A stretch of 64,000 nt of DNA, from assembly GCF_005239225.2 (NCBI RefSeq), contig NC_133301.1, forward strand, positions 2,237,001-2,301,000. Direction: 5' to 3'. The notes under the pieces were generated by a model. It did no database searches and was not told the origin of the DNA. It worked only from the letters and a program-made list of their open reading frames with translations. The position numbers and the translations under genes were made by a program. Source of the DNA: Populus alba. Lineage: Eukaryota > Streptophyta > Magnoliopsida > Malpighiales > Salicaceae. Position 1 is the first letter of the stretch, and every line of letters starts with the position of its first letter. This document shows positions 49,512-61,590 of the stretch, piece by piece.

Positions 49512-51848
49512 AAAAAAAAACTTCAAAAAAAAATCTCTACTATAAATATATAATAAATTTCTAAACATGACAATCATATTATTATATAAAAGTTTTGGTA
49601 AGCATGCTAAGTATATATTTAAAGAAGCATAAGAGATTGAAAAACAATATTAGCATAAATGCTAAACTAAAAGGATCAAACAAAATAAAATAATGATTAT
49701 TACTTGTTGAAGCAATTTAAAATTAATGAAACTTTGTTGTTGTTGAGGATGAATTGCTTGTCCTTAACATTTTATCACTCATCTTTTGGGGCAAAGTATA
49801 TATGTAATAAACCTTTTAAGATTTTAATAACATTATTTTGAATTTTGTAAGTCAAATATCTATCAACAAAATAAACTTAAACATTAGATTTGGAAGAAAA
49901 ACCAAAACATAAAAAAAGAAGGAAAATACTAAAAATGAGGTGAGGAAGAATATATAAAAATATGAAAAACATTGTTTTTAGCTCTTCCTTCACCCTTTTT
50001 ATAGTGAATTTTGAAAATTAAAAGGTTAAAAAATTAATTATAGTAATAATTAGAATTAATTCTCATTATTATCAACCTTTAATGATTAGTCACCATAGAA
50101 ATAATTCTTCATAAATCAACTTCAAGTCTAAGTTTTAGCTAACAAAAAATAATTTCTTGTGATTCAAAATATTATTTTTATAACAAACATAGACCTGAGT
50201 TGAGCTATTAGGTGAAAATAGGTTTAAGCACAAAGTTTACTTTACTTAGAATATCTCACCTTTAAAAACTGGAGTGTTTTTTTGAGCTTAATTTTAACTT
50301 TTTAATATCCTACTTTATAAACACTAATAAAGCTTTTTTTTTTTTTTTATGTGGGATAAGTTTTTTAAAAAAGATTTGAATTTTACCAAAACATGTCATT
50401 CAAGAATTTCTTAAGAATAATTTCTCAATCACCTAAAATTTATTTAAAACATATTAATGTTCCATATTAAAAAGCTTATGTTGAAAATTAAACTCCAACA
50501 AAATTTTAACCTAAAAAATAAGTAATCTTACATTTAACTTGATCTAAAATATACCAATTAATTATATTTTAACAAATTTTCCTGCAATATGATCACCAAA
50601 AAATATCATTAAATTTTAAAGCTAACAATTAAGTAAGTGTTTGATATAATAGATAAAGATGGACTGAAAAATTGCTCAATTTTTGTTCAAGAATTGTTAT
50701 TATAAAATGTATATATTGCCCTTTGTATAAAATGTATTTTTAGAAACAAATTTCCGTATGCTTCATGGATTATAGACGAACCTTTTTTTTTTTTAACAAA
50801 ACCAATTATTGAATTAACGATTCACCAATACAATAAATAAATAATGATTTATCAAGTATTAAAGAGTCCAACAGATATTAACTACAATTAAATTATTTTT
50901 TTTTCGTTTAAGAATAATAACGTTTATTTATAGCATGTAAAAATAAATAATCTAATGTCTTCTCAACAAAAATTATTCTGATCTCCTCTTTTCCTTGACA
51001 CCTTCGTAGGCAAATAAATTCATTACATACATCAAACTCAAAAGTTTTTTTTAAAACCACAAAACTCAAAATCCAAAATTACTCCCATTTATATATTTAC
51101 TCATTATATTAAAAATAATATAAATTAAATCTTGAATTAAAACATATATTATAATCTATATTTCAAACATTGTACAAAATAAAGCACAATAGATTATTTT
51201 CTCTTATCTAATATTTATTAAACATAAAATATAACAAACTATCCAGTTCAATTCAATACATACTAAACAATTCAATTATCCAGTTCAATTCAATCCAATA
51301 CATATTAAACATAAGATTTGATAATTATTTATCTAGTCTAATTAATTCCCTCCTTCGTATTAAACACTACCTAAATGTTGGAATTCTAATTTTGTGCCTG
51401 TCTCTCGGCATTAAATAATTATTTCTCTTATCTTTTATTTTAAAAATGAAGAAAAAAACACCACTAATTTAATTACCTGTAAAAGACTGTAAGATAAGAT
51501 GGGCCGTAAAGGGTGTGGGCTGCACTTATATTTATTGGGCCAAGAGTTTATCTGGGAAAGATAAAAACTTCCCTTCCCTAGCTGCTGCCCTAACCAAAAG
51601 CTTCTCTTGATTGCTCCCACGATTCGAAAATGGAGTTTTCAATTCATCAAAGATATTACCATACACAGATCATGTGCTCCAGCGGATTTTGTAATATTAA
51701 TTTGTAGATCAAATCCTTCCTTCGATTTTTGCTATTTCTTCATCCAAAATTAAAAATAAATGGCACTTCCAAGTCCTATAATTATATCTCACCATGAATC
51801 CTTAATTATTTTTTAAAAGGGTAATTTGTTAGTCCTAATACATGAGGC
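49512..51848. other. AT-rich spacer
   Basis: No gene, RNA or clear mobile element recognised. 51470-51620 is slightly GC-richer and carries only a short minus-strand frame without similarity I can name. Confidence 0.5.
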
Positions 51849-52139
51849 TGTTAAAGAATAATATAAATCATATCTCAGAACCTTACCTAAAAGCTTAAAC
51901 TTTTAGGTTGAGATGGTTTTTTAATATGGTATCAGAGCCTTAATAACCAAGCAGTCATGAGTTTGAATTTTATCATTTTTATTTATTTGATAAAAATTAA
52001 GTACAATGTAATGTAAGGATGTACAAGTTTCAAGTCCAAAATGTTTTTATTTGAGAGGGTGTGTTAGAAAATAATATAAATCACATATTGAAATCTTATC
52101 TTATATCTTAAATTATTGAGTTGGGATTGTTTTTTTTTT
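51849..52139 (+). mobile_element. TRIM (terminal-repeat retrotransposon in miniature)
   Basis: About 290 bp. Terminal repeats of about 78 bp start at 51849 ('tgttaaagaataatataaat') and 52062 ('tgttagaaaataatataaat'). Directly after the left repeat is 'tggtatcagagcc' (51927-51939), the canonical binding site for the initiator tRNA-Met primer used by Copia-type and TRIM elements. Just before the right repeat is a purine tract ('gagaggg', about 52053-52059). There is no coding capacity, so it depended on an autonomous partner. A degenerate copy lies at 28902. Confidence 0.78.
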
Positions 52140-52584
52140 TTGATAAAGATCATTTTTTATTTTTAATTAATATAAGGTTTGTTAATTATAAAATATTATA
52201 TTCTTGTAATTATGAGGTTTTTGCACTTTACTCATATATTCATTAAACCAATATCGTGGATTTTTTTTATAAAAGAAAAGTGATTGAGTCGATTTGGGAA
52301 AAAAGAAAAGTTGAGGGAGGTTGATTCTGAGATTTTTAGTTCAAGAAATTCCAGGAAAGTAATTCTAATTTAATAAATAAATTCAAGGGGATGAACTCGC
52401 ACCTTCTGGGAAAATAAAATAATTAACTTTTGGTTTAAGGATTTATGCTCATCGTCTTTACTGAGGGCAGCATTGTTTTCGCTCGTTCTTATAGAAATTA
52501 ACTTCAGAGGAGAAAACACACGAAATCCACTGTACCATATATTATTTTCTAGATGCATGTTTCTTGCTCTTGACTGAGCGTCTG

Positions 52585-52765
52585 GACCGCGTTTTAAAAA
52601 ATTTAATTTTAAAAAATAAAAATTAATTTTTTTTAATATGTTTCAAATTATTTTGATACATTAATCTTAAAAAAATAATTTTTAAAAAATAAAAAAAATA
52701 TTATTTTGATTCATTTTAATACAAAAAACATTTTAAAAAATAACTACAATCACACTTTTCAAATA
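52585..52765 (-). repeat. Dispersed AT-rich MITE-like repeat, reverse copy
   Basis: Contains 'ttattttgatacattaatct' and ends 'aataactacaatcacacttt', the reverse of the family's 5' end. Confidence 0.6.
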
Positions 52766-53279
52766 AATCTGATTTAGGATTATAGATTGATTCAAAACTT
52801 AATTTCAATTGATTAAATTGATATAATATAATCTAATTATAATTCAGGTTAACTCGGATACTTTTATTTATTTTTCAAAATAATGGGGTTTTAGACTTTT
52901 TATTATTAAAAAATTTGAATTAATTGATATCTCGGGACGCTCTAAATTTAACTTGAATCGAGCTTAATATCTATAGTTATTGATATTTCAAATGTGAAAG
53001 AGAGACTTCTCGACAACAATTTTTCAGACCTCTTACAATTTTATATATCTCAGACGACATTAGAAAGTTAGTCCCCTTGGGGATCTTCCTTAAAGTTCCT
53101 TCCGAGCTTTCTTTGTTGAAATTTTCAAACTTTTAAAAGGTTTACCTAATACATTTTTTTTTATGTAAAACTTGGTTACAATTGGTCTCCAATTTTTTTT
53201 TAATAAATTAAAAAAATATTTTTTTCAATTTCACAACAATTGAAAATTTTAGCCAAGCCTTTTTCAGTTACATCATAAT

Positions 53280-53470
53280 AAACTATTTAAAAATATAATT
53301 ATGATTATTTTTCACTCAGAAATGTATTAAAATAATATTTTTTATTTATTTTATAAAAATTATTTTAACATCAGTACATCAAAATAATTTAAAAATATAA
53401 AAAAAATATTAATTTGAAGTAAAAAAACATAAATTTAATTTAATTTTTTTAAAAAAATATTTTTTAAAAT
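53280..53470 (+). repeat. Dispersed AT-rich MITE-like repeat
   Basis: Has 'ataattatgattatttttc', then 'aatgtattaaaataatattt' and 'aacatcagtacatcaaaata' in family order. Confidence 0.65.
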
Positions 53471-53699
53471 ACAAAAAGAAATAAAAATGTCTTTCTTTTT
53501 GTTACCTACAATACTATACACATATATAAAGGATTGTTGCAGAAGATAAGATCCAATGTAGCTAATCAATGAGCTAAGAAACTAAGTAAAATATGCATAA
53601 ATCAGGCATTTGCTTGGTTGAAAGTCATAATTATAGTTAATTAAGTGGACTAATGGTGATCAAAACCTAAAAACCTAACAACTAGGCCACAACCCCATG

Positions 53700-54754
53700 T
53701 GTACGTGAAATTGTTTTTTAAGGAAGACAAGGACTGCTACCTAGGACATGATATTATTGGATCTGTCAAACCATTTGAAACCATCCATAGCTTGACGTTT
53801 TGGAACTTCGAAGACAAAACCCATCTCAACTCGGATCTCTTCAAAGACTTTTCAGCTCTTGACTCTTGATGACAACAGGCAAAGCATACACAAAACATTT
53901 TGTTTATGGAAGCCAGCCAGCCAGCCAGAACAGATAGACTCGTGAGGTGATAGCTGCACCTACCAACCTGTCTGTTTCTCTAACACTTCACCTTTCTCCT
54001 TCTTTCAGCTATTGCTCAACAAAAGAACTCAGCTTTCTTTGAATCTGCACACTCTTCTCAGCTTTCACATGTTGTCTGTTCCTACAACGATGTTGGTCTG
54101 AATTTATGGTCGATATGAAGAGTGCCCATCTATGAAAATTGATGGTTCTCTTCCTCCTCCTTTAGTACTTGTCAATTCTCATAACTGAAAGGTACCTTTC
54201 AATCAGCTGTCATTCTTGATTATGAATTTGGCTTTTCTCATGAGTGGTTCTGGGACTTGAAGTTGTCTGTGTACCCTGTTCTTGAGAGTACATAGGCTGT
54301 ATCTATTGGCTTGTTTCCTTGACTGACCATTATGGTTTCTCTTTCATTTTGACCAAATTTCGGTACCCTTTCAATCAGCTGTCATTTTGTCCAAATTGAA
54401 GGGAAGAAAGTTTAGAAGAGGAGCCATCTTCTTTCACATTTATTCATGTTGAATTTTGTGTTCACGCAATTCTATACTTTAGAATTCAGTAGCCTAGCGT
54501 TAGCCTTTTCTTCTGATACCTGAAATTGTCCTCAATTTGGAATTGTTAGCTTTAGATGTACAGCAACCTGCTTCCATGGTTCACCTTGTTTCTGTTGGGA
54601 GTACTGATTCTAGATTCTTTGCAGAATGTAGAGTTTTGTCATTGGTTTGTATAATATAAAATGTCCATCAAAGCCCTTTTCTTCGTGTCCTGGATTTCGG
54701 AGCTGAATTCTATTCTTTTGTTCAGTTAATTCGCCCTCCTCTTCTTGAGTGGTT
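53700..54754 (+). promoter_or_regulatory. Promoter and probable 5' UTR of the SD2-5 gene
   Basis: Balanced composition directly upstream of the receptor kinase. It has a (CCAG)4 tract at about 53913-53929 and a duplicated block ('tttcaatcagctgtcatt') at 54197-54214 and 54369-54386. No other gene fits here. The transcription start cannot be fixed. Confidence 0.5.
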
Positions 54755-57205
54755 ATGGACCAATGGGGTTTAGTTCGCTTCATGGGGTCCATTTCAGTGT
54801 TTGTCCTCCTTTTTCCTGGAGGTTGTAAGGCTGGTATCCAAAGTGTGGGCAAGATCTATCCAGGGTTTCAAGGGTCTCAAATGACTTGGATCAATCTTGA
54901 TGGGATGTTTCTTATATCTAACAACTCGGATTTCGCGTTTGGCTTCACAACTACTGAAGATGTTACACAATTTCTGTTAACCATTGTCCACTTGGGTAGC
55001 TCGAAGGTCATATGGTCTGCAAATAGAGGTTCTCCAGTTTCAAATTCTGATAAATTCATCTTTGGTGATGATGGTAAGGTCTCTTTGCAGAAAGGGGAAG
55101 ATGTGGTTTGGGCAGCTGATACTGGCAGCAAGAGGGTTTCTGCAATAGAGATGCAGGATTCAGGAAATTTGGTTTTGCTCGGGAATGACACGAGTGTACT
55201 GTGGCAGAGTTTTAGCCATCCTACCAATACACTTATATCAAAACAGGATTTTGTAGATGGTATGAAACTTGTAAGCGATCCCAACTCCAATAATCTGACG
55301 CATATCCTTGAAATGAAGTCCGGAGACATGATTCTTTCAGCAGGTTTCCAAACTCCACAGCCTTACTGGTCTGTCCAAAAGGAGAGCCGGATAACCATCA
55401 ATCAAGGAGGTGGAGAAGTTGCCGTGGCATCTCTCAGTGGAAATTCATGGAGGTTCTATGATGGAAACAAAGTGTTCCTGTCACAATTTATTTTCTCAGA
55501 CAGTGTTGATGCAAATGCCACTTGGATTGCAGTTCTAGGAAACGATGGTTTTATATCTTTCTACAATCTTGATGAAGGTGGCGGTGCTTCACAAACAAAA
55601 ATACCAAGTGATCAATGCAGCGTACCAGAACCTTGCAATGCACTTTTTGTTTGTTCTGGTAACAATGTATGCCAGTGCCCTTCAGGTCTTAGTACCCTCT
55701 CAAATTGCCAGACAGGTGTTGTCTCTACCTGTGATGGTTCACATGATTCTACAGAGCTTGTGAGTGTTGGGGATGGGCTCACTTATTTTTCTCTGAGGTT
55801 TCTTCCACCCTCTTCGAGAACCAATATGGAAGGTTGCAAATCCGCTTGCCAGAGTAACTGCTCATGCCTTGCTTTTTTCTTCCAGAACAGTTCTGGGAAC
55901 TGCTTCCTGTTCAGTGACATAGGAAGTTTCCAGAACTCTAAGGCGGGCCCTAGTTTTGTTGCATACATTAAAGTTTTGAGCGATGGAGGCAGTGGCTCCA
56001 ACGCTGGAGGGGGTGGAAGCAGCAAAAAAAGCTTTCCAATTGTTGTGATAATAGTCACTGCCACATTGATTACCATTTGTGGTGTACTTTATCTGGCATT
56101 TCGTTATTACAGGAGAAAGAAGAAAATGCCGGAGTCTCCCCGCGAAACCTCAGAAGAGGATAACTTCTTAGAGACTTTATCTGGGATGCCGATCCGGTTT
56201 GGTTACAGAGATCTTCAGACTGCAACTAATAATTTCTCGGTGAAGCTTGGACATGGAGGATTTGGCTCAGTTTATCAAGGAGCTCTCCCGGATGGAACCC
56301 GAGTGGCTGTGAAGAAGTTGGAAGGCATTGGTCAGGGAAAGAAAGAGTTTCGAGCTGAAGTTAGCATCATTGGTAGTATCCATCATCACCACTTGGTTAG
56401 GCTGAAAGGCTTTTGTTCTGAAGGAACTCATCGCCTCCTTGTTTATGAGTTCATGGCAAATGGCTCTTTGGATAAATGGATCTTCAAGGGAAACAAAGAA
56501 GAGTTCCTGTTGGATTGGGAAGCAAGATTCAATATTGCTGTGGGAACAGCAAAAGGACTAGCTTACCTCCACGAAGACTGTGATGTAAAGATCATTCATT
56601 GTGACATAAAACCGGAGAACGTGCTTCTTGATGGTCAGTTTCTTGCCAAAGTCTCAGATTTTGGCCTGGCTAAGTTAATGAATCGAGAGCAAAGCCATGT
56701 TTTCACAACACTAAGAGGCACCAGAGGGTACCTTGCACCAGAATGGATCACAAACTATGCCATATCAGAGAAAAGTGATGTTTATAGCTATGGCATGCTG
56801 TTGCTTGAGATCATCGGTGGAAGAAAAAACTTTATTGCAACTGAATCTTCAGAGAAGTCCCATTTCCCTTCTTATGCATTCAAGATGATGGAAGAAGGGA
56901 AACTGAGGGAAATCCTTGATTCGAAGCTGAGGTTCGACAAGGACGATGAGAGGGTCTCCACGTCTATCAAAGTTGCGTTATGGTGCATACAGGAAGATAT
57001 GCATCTCAGGCCATCAATGACCAGAGTTGTCCAAATGCTTGAAGGTCTCTCCCCAGTTCCAATGCCACCTACTTCATCACCATTGGGCTCTCGCCTTTTT
57101 TCAAGTTTCTTCAAATCTACAAGTGGGGAAGGCACTTCCTCAGGACCATCAGACAGCAATAGTGATGCCTACCTCTCTGCAGCACAGCTTTCTGGCCCAA
57201 GATAA
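54755..57205 (+). CDS. SD2-5: G-type lectin S-receptor-like Ser/Thr kinase SD2-5, 816 aa
   Basis: Plasma-membrane receptor kinase in a single exon. The first ATG (54755) gives an N-terminal signal peptide (hydrophobic 'FMGSISVFVLLFPGG'). A bulb-type lectin domain follows (about 50-165, with 'VIWSANRGSPVSNSDKF'), then a Cys-rich EGF/PAN-like region (about 285-410), a Gly/Ser-rich spacer and one transmembrane helix (about 427-450, 'VVIIVTATLITICGVLYLAF') with a basic stop-transfer. The kinase domain has its Gly-loop near residue 498, ATP-binding Lys520, catalytic Asp617 in H-C-D-I-K-P-E-N, DFG at 635-637 and the APEW motif. HCD in place of HRD makes it a non-RD kinase. The C-terminal tail ends 'YLSAAQLSGPR', nearly the same as Arabidopsis At4g32300, which has a similar length. 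All key residues are present and the frame is intact. The ligand is unknown. Confidence 0.96.
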   Translation: MDQWGLVRFMGSISVFVLLFPGGCKAGIQSVGKIYPGFQGSQMTWINLDGMFLISNNSDFAFGFTTTEDVTQFLLTIVHLGSSKVIWSANRGSPVSNSDKFIFGDDGKVSLQKGEDVVWAADTGSKRVSAIEMQDSGNLVLLGNDTSVLWQSFSHPTNTLISKQDFVDGMKLVSDPNSNNLTHILEMKSGDMILSAGFQTPQPYWSVQKESRITINQGGGEVAVASLSGNSWRFYDGNKVFLSQFIFSDSVDANATWIAVLGNDGFISFYNLDEGGGASQTKIPSDQCSVPEPCNALFVCSGNNVCQCPSGLSTLSNCQTGVVSTCDGSHDSTELVSVGDGLTYFSLRFLPPSSRTNMEGCKSACQSNCSCLAFFFQNSSGNCFLFSDIGSFQNSKAGPSFVAYIKVLSDGGSGSNAGGGGSSKKSFPIVVIIVTATLITICGVLYLAFRYYRRKKKMPESPRETSEEDNFLETLSGMPIRFGYRDLQTATNNFSVKLGHGGFGSVYQGALPDGTRVAVKKLEGIGQGKKEFRAEVSIIGSIHHHHLVRLKGFCSEGTHRLLVYEFMANGSLDKWIFKGNKEEFLLDWEARFNIAVGTAKGLAYLHEDCDVKIIHCDIKPENVLLDGQFLAKVSDFGLAKLMNREQSHVFTTLRGTRGYLAPEWITNYAISEKSDVYSYGMLLLEIIGGRKNFIATESSEKSHFPSYAFKMMEEGKLREILDSKLRFDKDDERVSTSIKVALWCIQEDMHLRPSMTRVVQMLEGLSPVPMPPTSSPLGSRLFSSFFKSTSGEGTSSGPSDSNSDAYLSAAQLSGPR

Positions 57206-58494
57206 CATTTGCTGACTGTTGGTGGAATTCTTATGTTTAGATGTAGAATTGAGCTATTCCTGCGTGTGTTTCCCCAAAGTTCTTATGTTTGGAATTCTTA
57301 TATTTTTTATATTACTTGAAAGTTTTGTAACTCTAGCCATTGGTAAAGCTGATATGTAAATGAAGAGTGTTGATTAAGACTAAGTGATCCTGTATAGAGA
57401 ATTTTGACTCGAAACTTTGAAATCCCGTCTTATTTTTAACAAGATTCCATGATTTTAAAGAAGGGACTAGCTGTAAATGATAAAGTTAGGAGAAATGATT
57501 GCCCAATCTTATAGCCAAAGTTTACTGGGCACACACAATCATACATCACCTTTCTAGTTGGGAAGGAAACTCATCTCCAGAGTTTTCCTTTTATTTTGGT
57601 TTAGTTGCCTTTTTTCCCCCTTGTCTGAATGTTCTCAAACCTTGTACTTCCTTTGGCTGGATCCTAGTCAAGCCATCAAAGATGAATTGACGAGAAAAAT
57701 CCTTTCAAGAAAAGCCCAGATCTTAAGCCAGCAACCAATAAAAACACCAAGCCTTCCACTTGTGTAAGAAACTAACCAGTAGGATGGAGTCTTCTTGTTC
57801 CTTCCACTACTCCGACCTCATCCGATCATTATCTTTCCAGCTTAAAGACCTCCCTGCACTGCACAGAGAAAAACAATAGCATTCTCTAACATCATCCATC
57901 AGAGATGGGTTCCTTAACTATCCTCAACACCACCAAACCAAACCCTCCTCTCCTCTGTTCTCCACTCTCCCCTCCTCTTCTCTTCAAGAATTCAAATTTC
58001 CCACCAAATCCAGCAACAGTGATAATGGTTCTGGTTAATTACCTTTTTGCTGCATAAGCAAAACCTCTTCTTGTTGTTATTTTGCTGTTCGAGTGCGTCT
58101 TGGTGGATTAATGGATTCAAAATAGGATGTTGATGGAGTCTTATTCGTCTGCAGGAGAGAAAGATGATTGCTTGTCAAGTGGAAGGACATTGCTTGTCTG
58201 TATATCAACATTACCTTTTCAATTTGGTCCCCATGAATCTGTGGACGATTTTGATGCTTAAAGCAACCCAGCAAGTTTAAGGAATACACCAGTAGTTGTT
58301 TTGATTTGGATTTGTGTTCTCTTTCATTCTGAGTTTTGGATGATTTCAGTGGATAACATTTGAGGCTTCAACTGGGGTCCTTGATTAGTGGTTGCTTAAT
58401 GGAGTTATTTGCATTCTTGACATGTAAATGATCTGCCTTGATATTTGTTCTTAAGTTGAGCTTTGCCCTTGAAGATGCTCTCTAATCTGCAAAT
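57206..58494. other. 3' UTR of SD2-5 and gene-like downstream region
   Basis: 57206-57480 is the probable 3' UTR. 57480-58494 keeps gene-like composition but has no extended frame. It includes the small frame at 57905-58057 listed next. Confidence 0.5.
57905..58057 (+). CDS. Small ORF resembling a plastid transit peptide, possible gene fragment
   Basis: 50 residues starting MGSLTILNTTKPNPPLLC. Rich in Ser, Thr, Pro and Leu with no acidic residue, as in chloroplast transit peptides. It is preceded by a CT-rich, leader-like stretch. It stops without a mature domain and no downstream exon is seen, so it may be the first exon of a lost gene or chance. The family is unknown. Confidence 0.25.
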   Translation: MGSLTILNTTKPNPPLLCSPLSPPLLFKNSNFPPNPATVIMVLVNYLFAA

Positions 58495-58739
58495 GCCTCT
58501 TATTGCTTTTCACAGTGGATGATATCTTAGTAGTTTTTCGAGGCTGTTATGTCTCTAAATTCCAACAATTCCGTATAGGATAAAGGGAAAGACAACGTCT
58601 CAGTTTTAAATAATCCAGCATCTTCTTTTTCAAACTTGAACAATGTACCTAAATTATTATAGACAGCTGTACATAAATCTCGTGAGTTCTAAGTCTAATT
58701 ATAATTTTATGTGACTAAGACACCATTTTTCATTGGGTT

Positions 58740-58935
58740 TGTACCTGCATTTCATTAAATTTTAATATTTTTATTTTGCTAAAATTGAGTGTGATTTGTA
58801 CTTTTTGGATCGTTTTGATGTGCTGATGTCAAAAATAATTTTTTAAAAAATAAAAAAAAAATCATTGGCATGTATTTCGACACGAAAAGCTATTGGAAAA
58901 GCAACCGCTACCACACTGTCAAACACGCTCTAAAT
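58740..58935 (-). repeat. Dispersed AT-rich MITE-like repeat, good reverse copy
   Basis: Contains 'cgttttgatgtgctgatgtc', ends 'agcaaccgctaccacactgt' then 'caaacacgctc', the exact reverse of the 5' end of the copy at 6227. Confidence 0.75.
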
Positions 58936-60045
58936 CTACGTGATGTTATTATATTCATATAAATATATATTTATTATAAATAAGAAAGATATATTTAAAA
59001 ATTATGATATATTGTTCGATGGTGTACTTGATTTTTAAATATAAATTAATTAGTTATTAAATTGATAATAAATTAAATTGGGATAATTAATTAAGTGTAA
59101 CTTGATTGAAAATAATTTTAGAAATTAAGCATTGAAATGTATTTTAATTCAGTTATTATCTATGTATATTATTTAAGGAGCAAATAAATATTTTGTTATT
59201 TATAGGGTTTTTAAGATTCCCTGTAAATATAAGATTATTACTCTTTTTCTTTAAGAAATTGTCTGTTATACAAAAAATAACGTAGATCATAAAATAAAAA
59301 GCTAGCACTCTAGACATAGTAATTCATCTTTTCTAAATAGGAATTTGGGAGATTTCTTGCCGGTGAATTGTGATAGTTACTATTGAAGACCGAACAATTA
59401 GACGGTTTGTGGTTTGTGACAATCTAGTTTTTAAAAAATTATTCAAAACTGAAAAAAAATTAGATCTTCAAGTAATAAATTCTTACATAACTCTAGATCT
59501 GTTTAACGTGTTTCTAGAAATTCCTAAATAATTTTGTTTTATTATTTTTATTATGTATATGATATTCGAGAACCTAATACTATGATATCTAATCTTGAGT
59601 TCAATATTGACAAATATATATTTATTTTTAATGTCTTCTTCTTCTTTTGCAAGTAATTAATTGAAATACAAAGGGTTGTTAAAAAACAGAGTAATGCTCC
59701 AGTTTCTCAAGAAAATTTAGAGTTGAAAAAAAGAAAACTGAAACTTTATGTTTAAATGCTATATTTCACCATCTAGAAAACTATGAGTTGTTTGTAAATG
59801 GAACAATACCTAAATTTTCTAGAAAATTAGAACTACCTATTCAAATACAATATTTTTCCATCTAAAAAATTAGAACACTAGCTTTCTAGATTTCCAAAAT
59901 TATACCAAGTTTAAAAAATATATTTTAGAGGTTTTTTATTACTTTTAAACACATTTTTTCATTGTTTTTTGAATAAATACTTTTTGGCATAAAGTATCCA
60001 TAAAGGTGGTGAAATCTGCTTCCAAACCCTAACTTGATGAGCTCT

Positions 60046-60335
60046 TCATAGTTTTTAGATCTGGTCCGGTCCGGTCCAAGACCCGAGTTTTGACCGGGTC
60101 ATCAAGTCGTCTGGGTCAAAAAATTTTTTTTTTAAAAAATCAAAACGATGTCGTTTTAGTATAAAAAAAATCAACGTGTTGCAATCGAATTTTTGACCTG
60201 GTCACCGGATCAACTAGCCAGGTCGCACCGGGTTTTACTTTTCCCTATTTTTTCTTTAACTCGGCCTGGTTCCAGCTCCAAGTTGACTAAATCCTAGATC
60301 GACTCGTTAAGCCGGGTTAGATTTCAAAATTATGA
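60046..60335. mobile_element. TIR element, GGTC/GACC-rich family, copy 2
   Basis: Begins 'catagtttttagatctggtc' with 'cggtccaagacccgag', has the AT-rich centre with 'aaaacgatgtcgttttagta', and ends 'gggttagatttcaaaattat'. Same layout as 36127 and 62428. Confidence 0.65.
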
Positions 60336-60689
60336 TTATACCCTTATCAATTTGGACGTTGGAATAATAAGCCCTTATTGGACCATGAAGTTTTTCCCTT
60401 CGACCATCATTTTCTATAATATATTTAGTTATGAAGTCATATCGAATACTTACAAAAACATCAAAACTATCACTATTAGAATTTTTGTAATTCAATATCA
60501 CATGTCTTAATAATTTTATTACTTTTATTAGGCATATTGAAAATATCTCTCATTGCTTATGTAATGGGTGATATCCAAGTATTAGTTTAGAGACAGTTAT
60601 ATCTCAAAAAATTTGCAAGTCTTTATATGATGAAATTAAAGGCAATGTCTCAACATTAGGTAATTTAGTGTTTTTTTCTTTTAAACTTA

Positions 60690-60905
60690 GAAGGTGTTTG
60701 GGAGTCTGATAGCGATTGTTTTTTACTTGGAAATATATTAAAATAATATTTTTTTATTTTAAAAAAATTATTTTTAATATCAGCACATGAAAATAATCTA
60801 AAAATACAAAAAAAAGATTAATTTAAATTAAAGAAAAAAATAAAATAAAATTTAAATTTTTTTCAAAAATACTTTTAAAACACAAAAATAAAGAGATCCT
60901 AAACC
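60690..60905 (+). repeat. Dispersed AT-rich MITE-like repeat, good copy
   Basis: Begins 'aaggtgtttgggagtctgat', with 'atatcagcacatgaaaataa' in the core. Inserted inside the second unit of the 58.5-62.2 kb array. Confidence 0.7.
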
Positions 60906-61404
60906 ATCTACCTGAGTTCTCATAGGCTATTATATATAAAATTAAGTTCTAAGTAAGATTTTTATTATATGGTCACAACCTTGTGTTTAATATTAACAAA
61001 TATTTTTTTTTCATGTTTTTATTTAGAGGTAACTCGTTAAAATACAAAGTGATTGTTTCTAGTAAATCTATATTTTTTTTGAAAAACTAGAGCTAGGAAA
61101 AGGAAAATTAGAACTTCATGTTTAAATACATTATTTCTCTATCCAAAAAATAAAAAAACTAGGGGTTGTTTAGAAACAAAATAATATTCTAATTTTCTGG
61201 AAAACTAAAGTAAAAAGAAAAGGCGGTTCTTCAATATTTATCCATAAAAACATAAGAAAATATATTTTTTTAGTTTTTCAAATTTATATTGAGTTTGGAA
61301 AACATATTTTTCAGGTTCTTCGTAATTTTAAATATAGTTTTTTTATAGTTTTTAAAATAAATATATATATGTTTTACAATAAGTTATATCTAAATAGTAG
61401 AGCC

Positions 61405-61590
61405 TATTTAGGATTATGGTTGATGTTTCATTTAAAAATATATTAAAATAATATTTATTTATTTTTAAAATTTTATTTTTGATATCAATACATTAAAACG
61501 ATTTAAAAATATTAAAAAATTAATTTAAAATAATAAAAATATAAAAATATAATAAAAAACCTATTCAACTGCAACCCTAACGATAATTGT
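61405..61590 (+). repeat. Dispersed AT-rich MITE-like repeat
   Basis: Has 'atatattaaaataatattta' and 'tgatatcaatacattaaaac', ending 'actgcaaccctaacgata'. Confidence 0.6.

Larger units (their letters stand above)
52140..53699. other. AT-rich spacer with two dispersed repeats
   Basis: Contains copies of the dispersed repeat (52585-52765 reverse, 53280-53470 forward) and no gene. 52320-52580 is less AT-rich, but its frames match nothing I recognise. Confidence 0.5.

Noticed and set aside
54749..54754. Two extra in-frame codons before the SD2-5 ATG
   Set aside because: The upstream codon is GTG, which is not a normal nuclear start. The ATG at 54755 gives a proper signal peptide.
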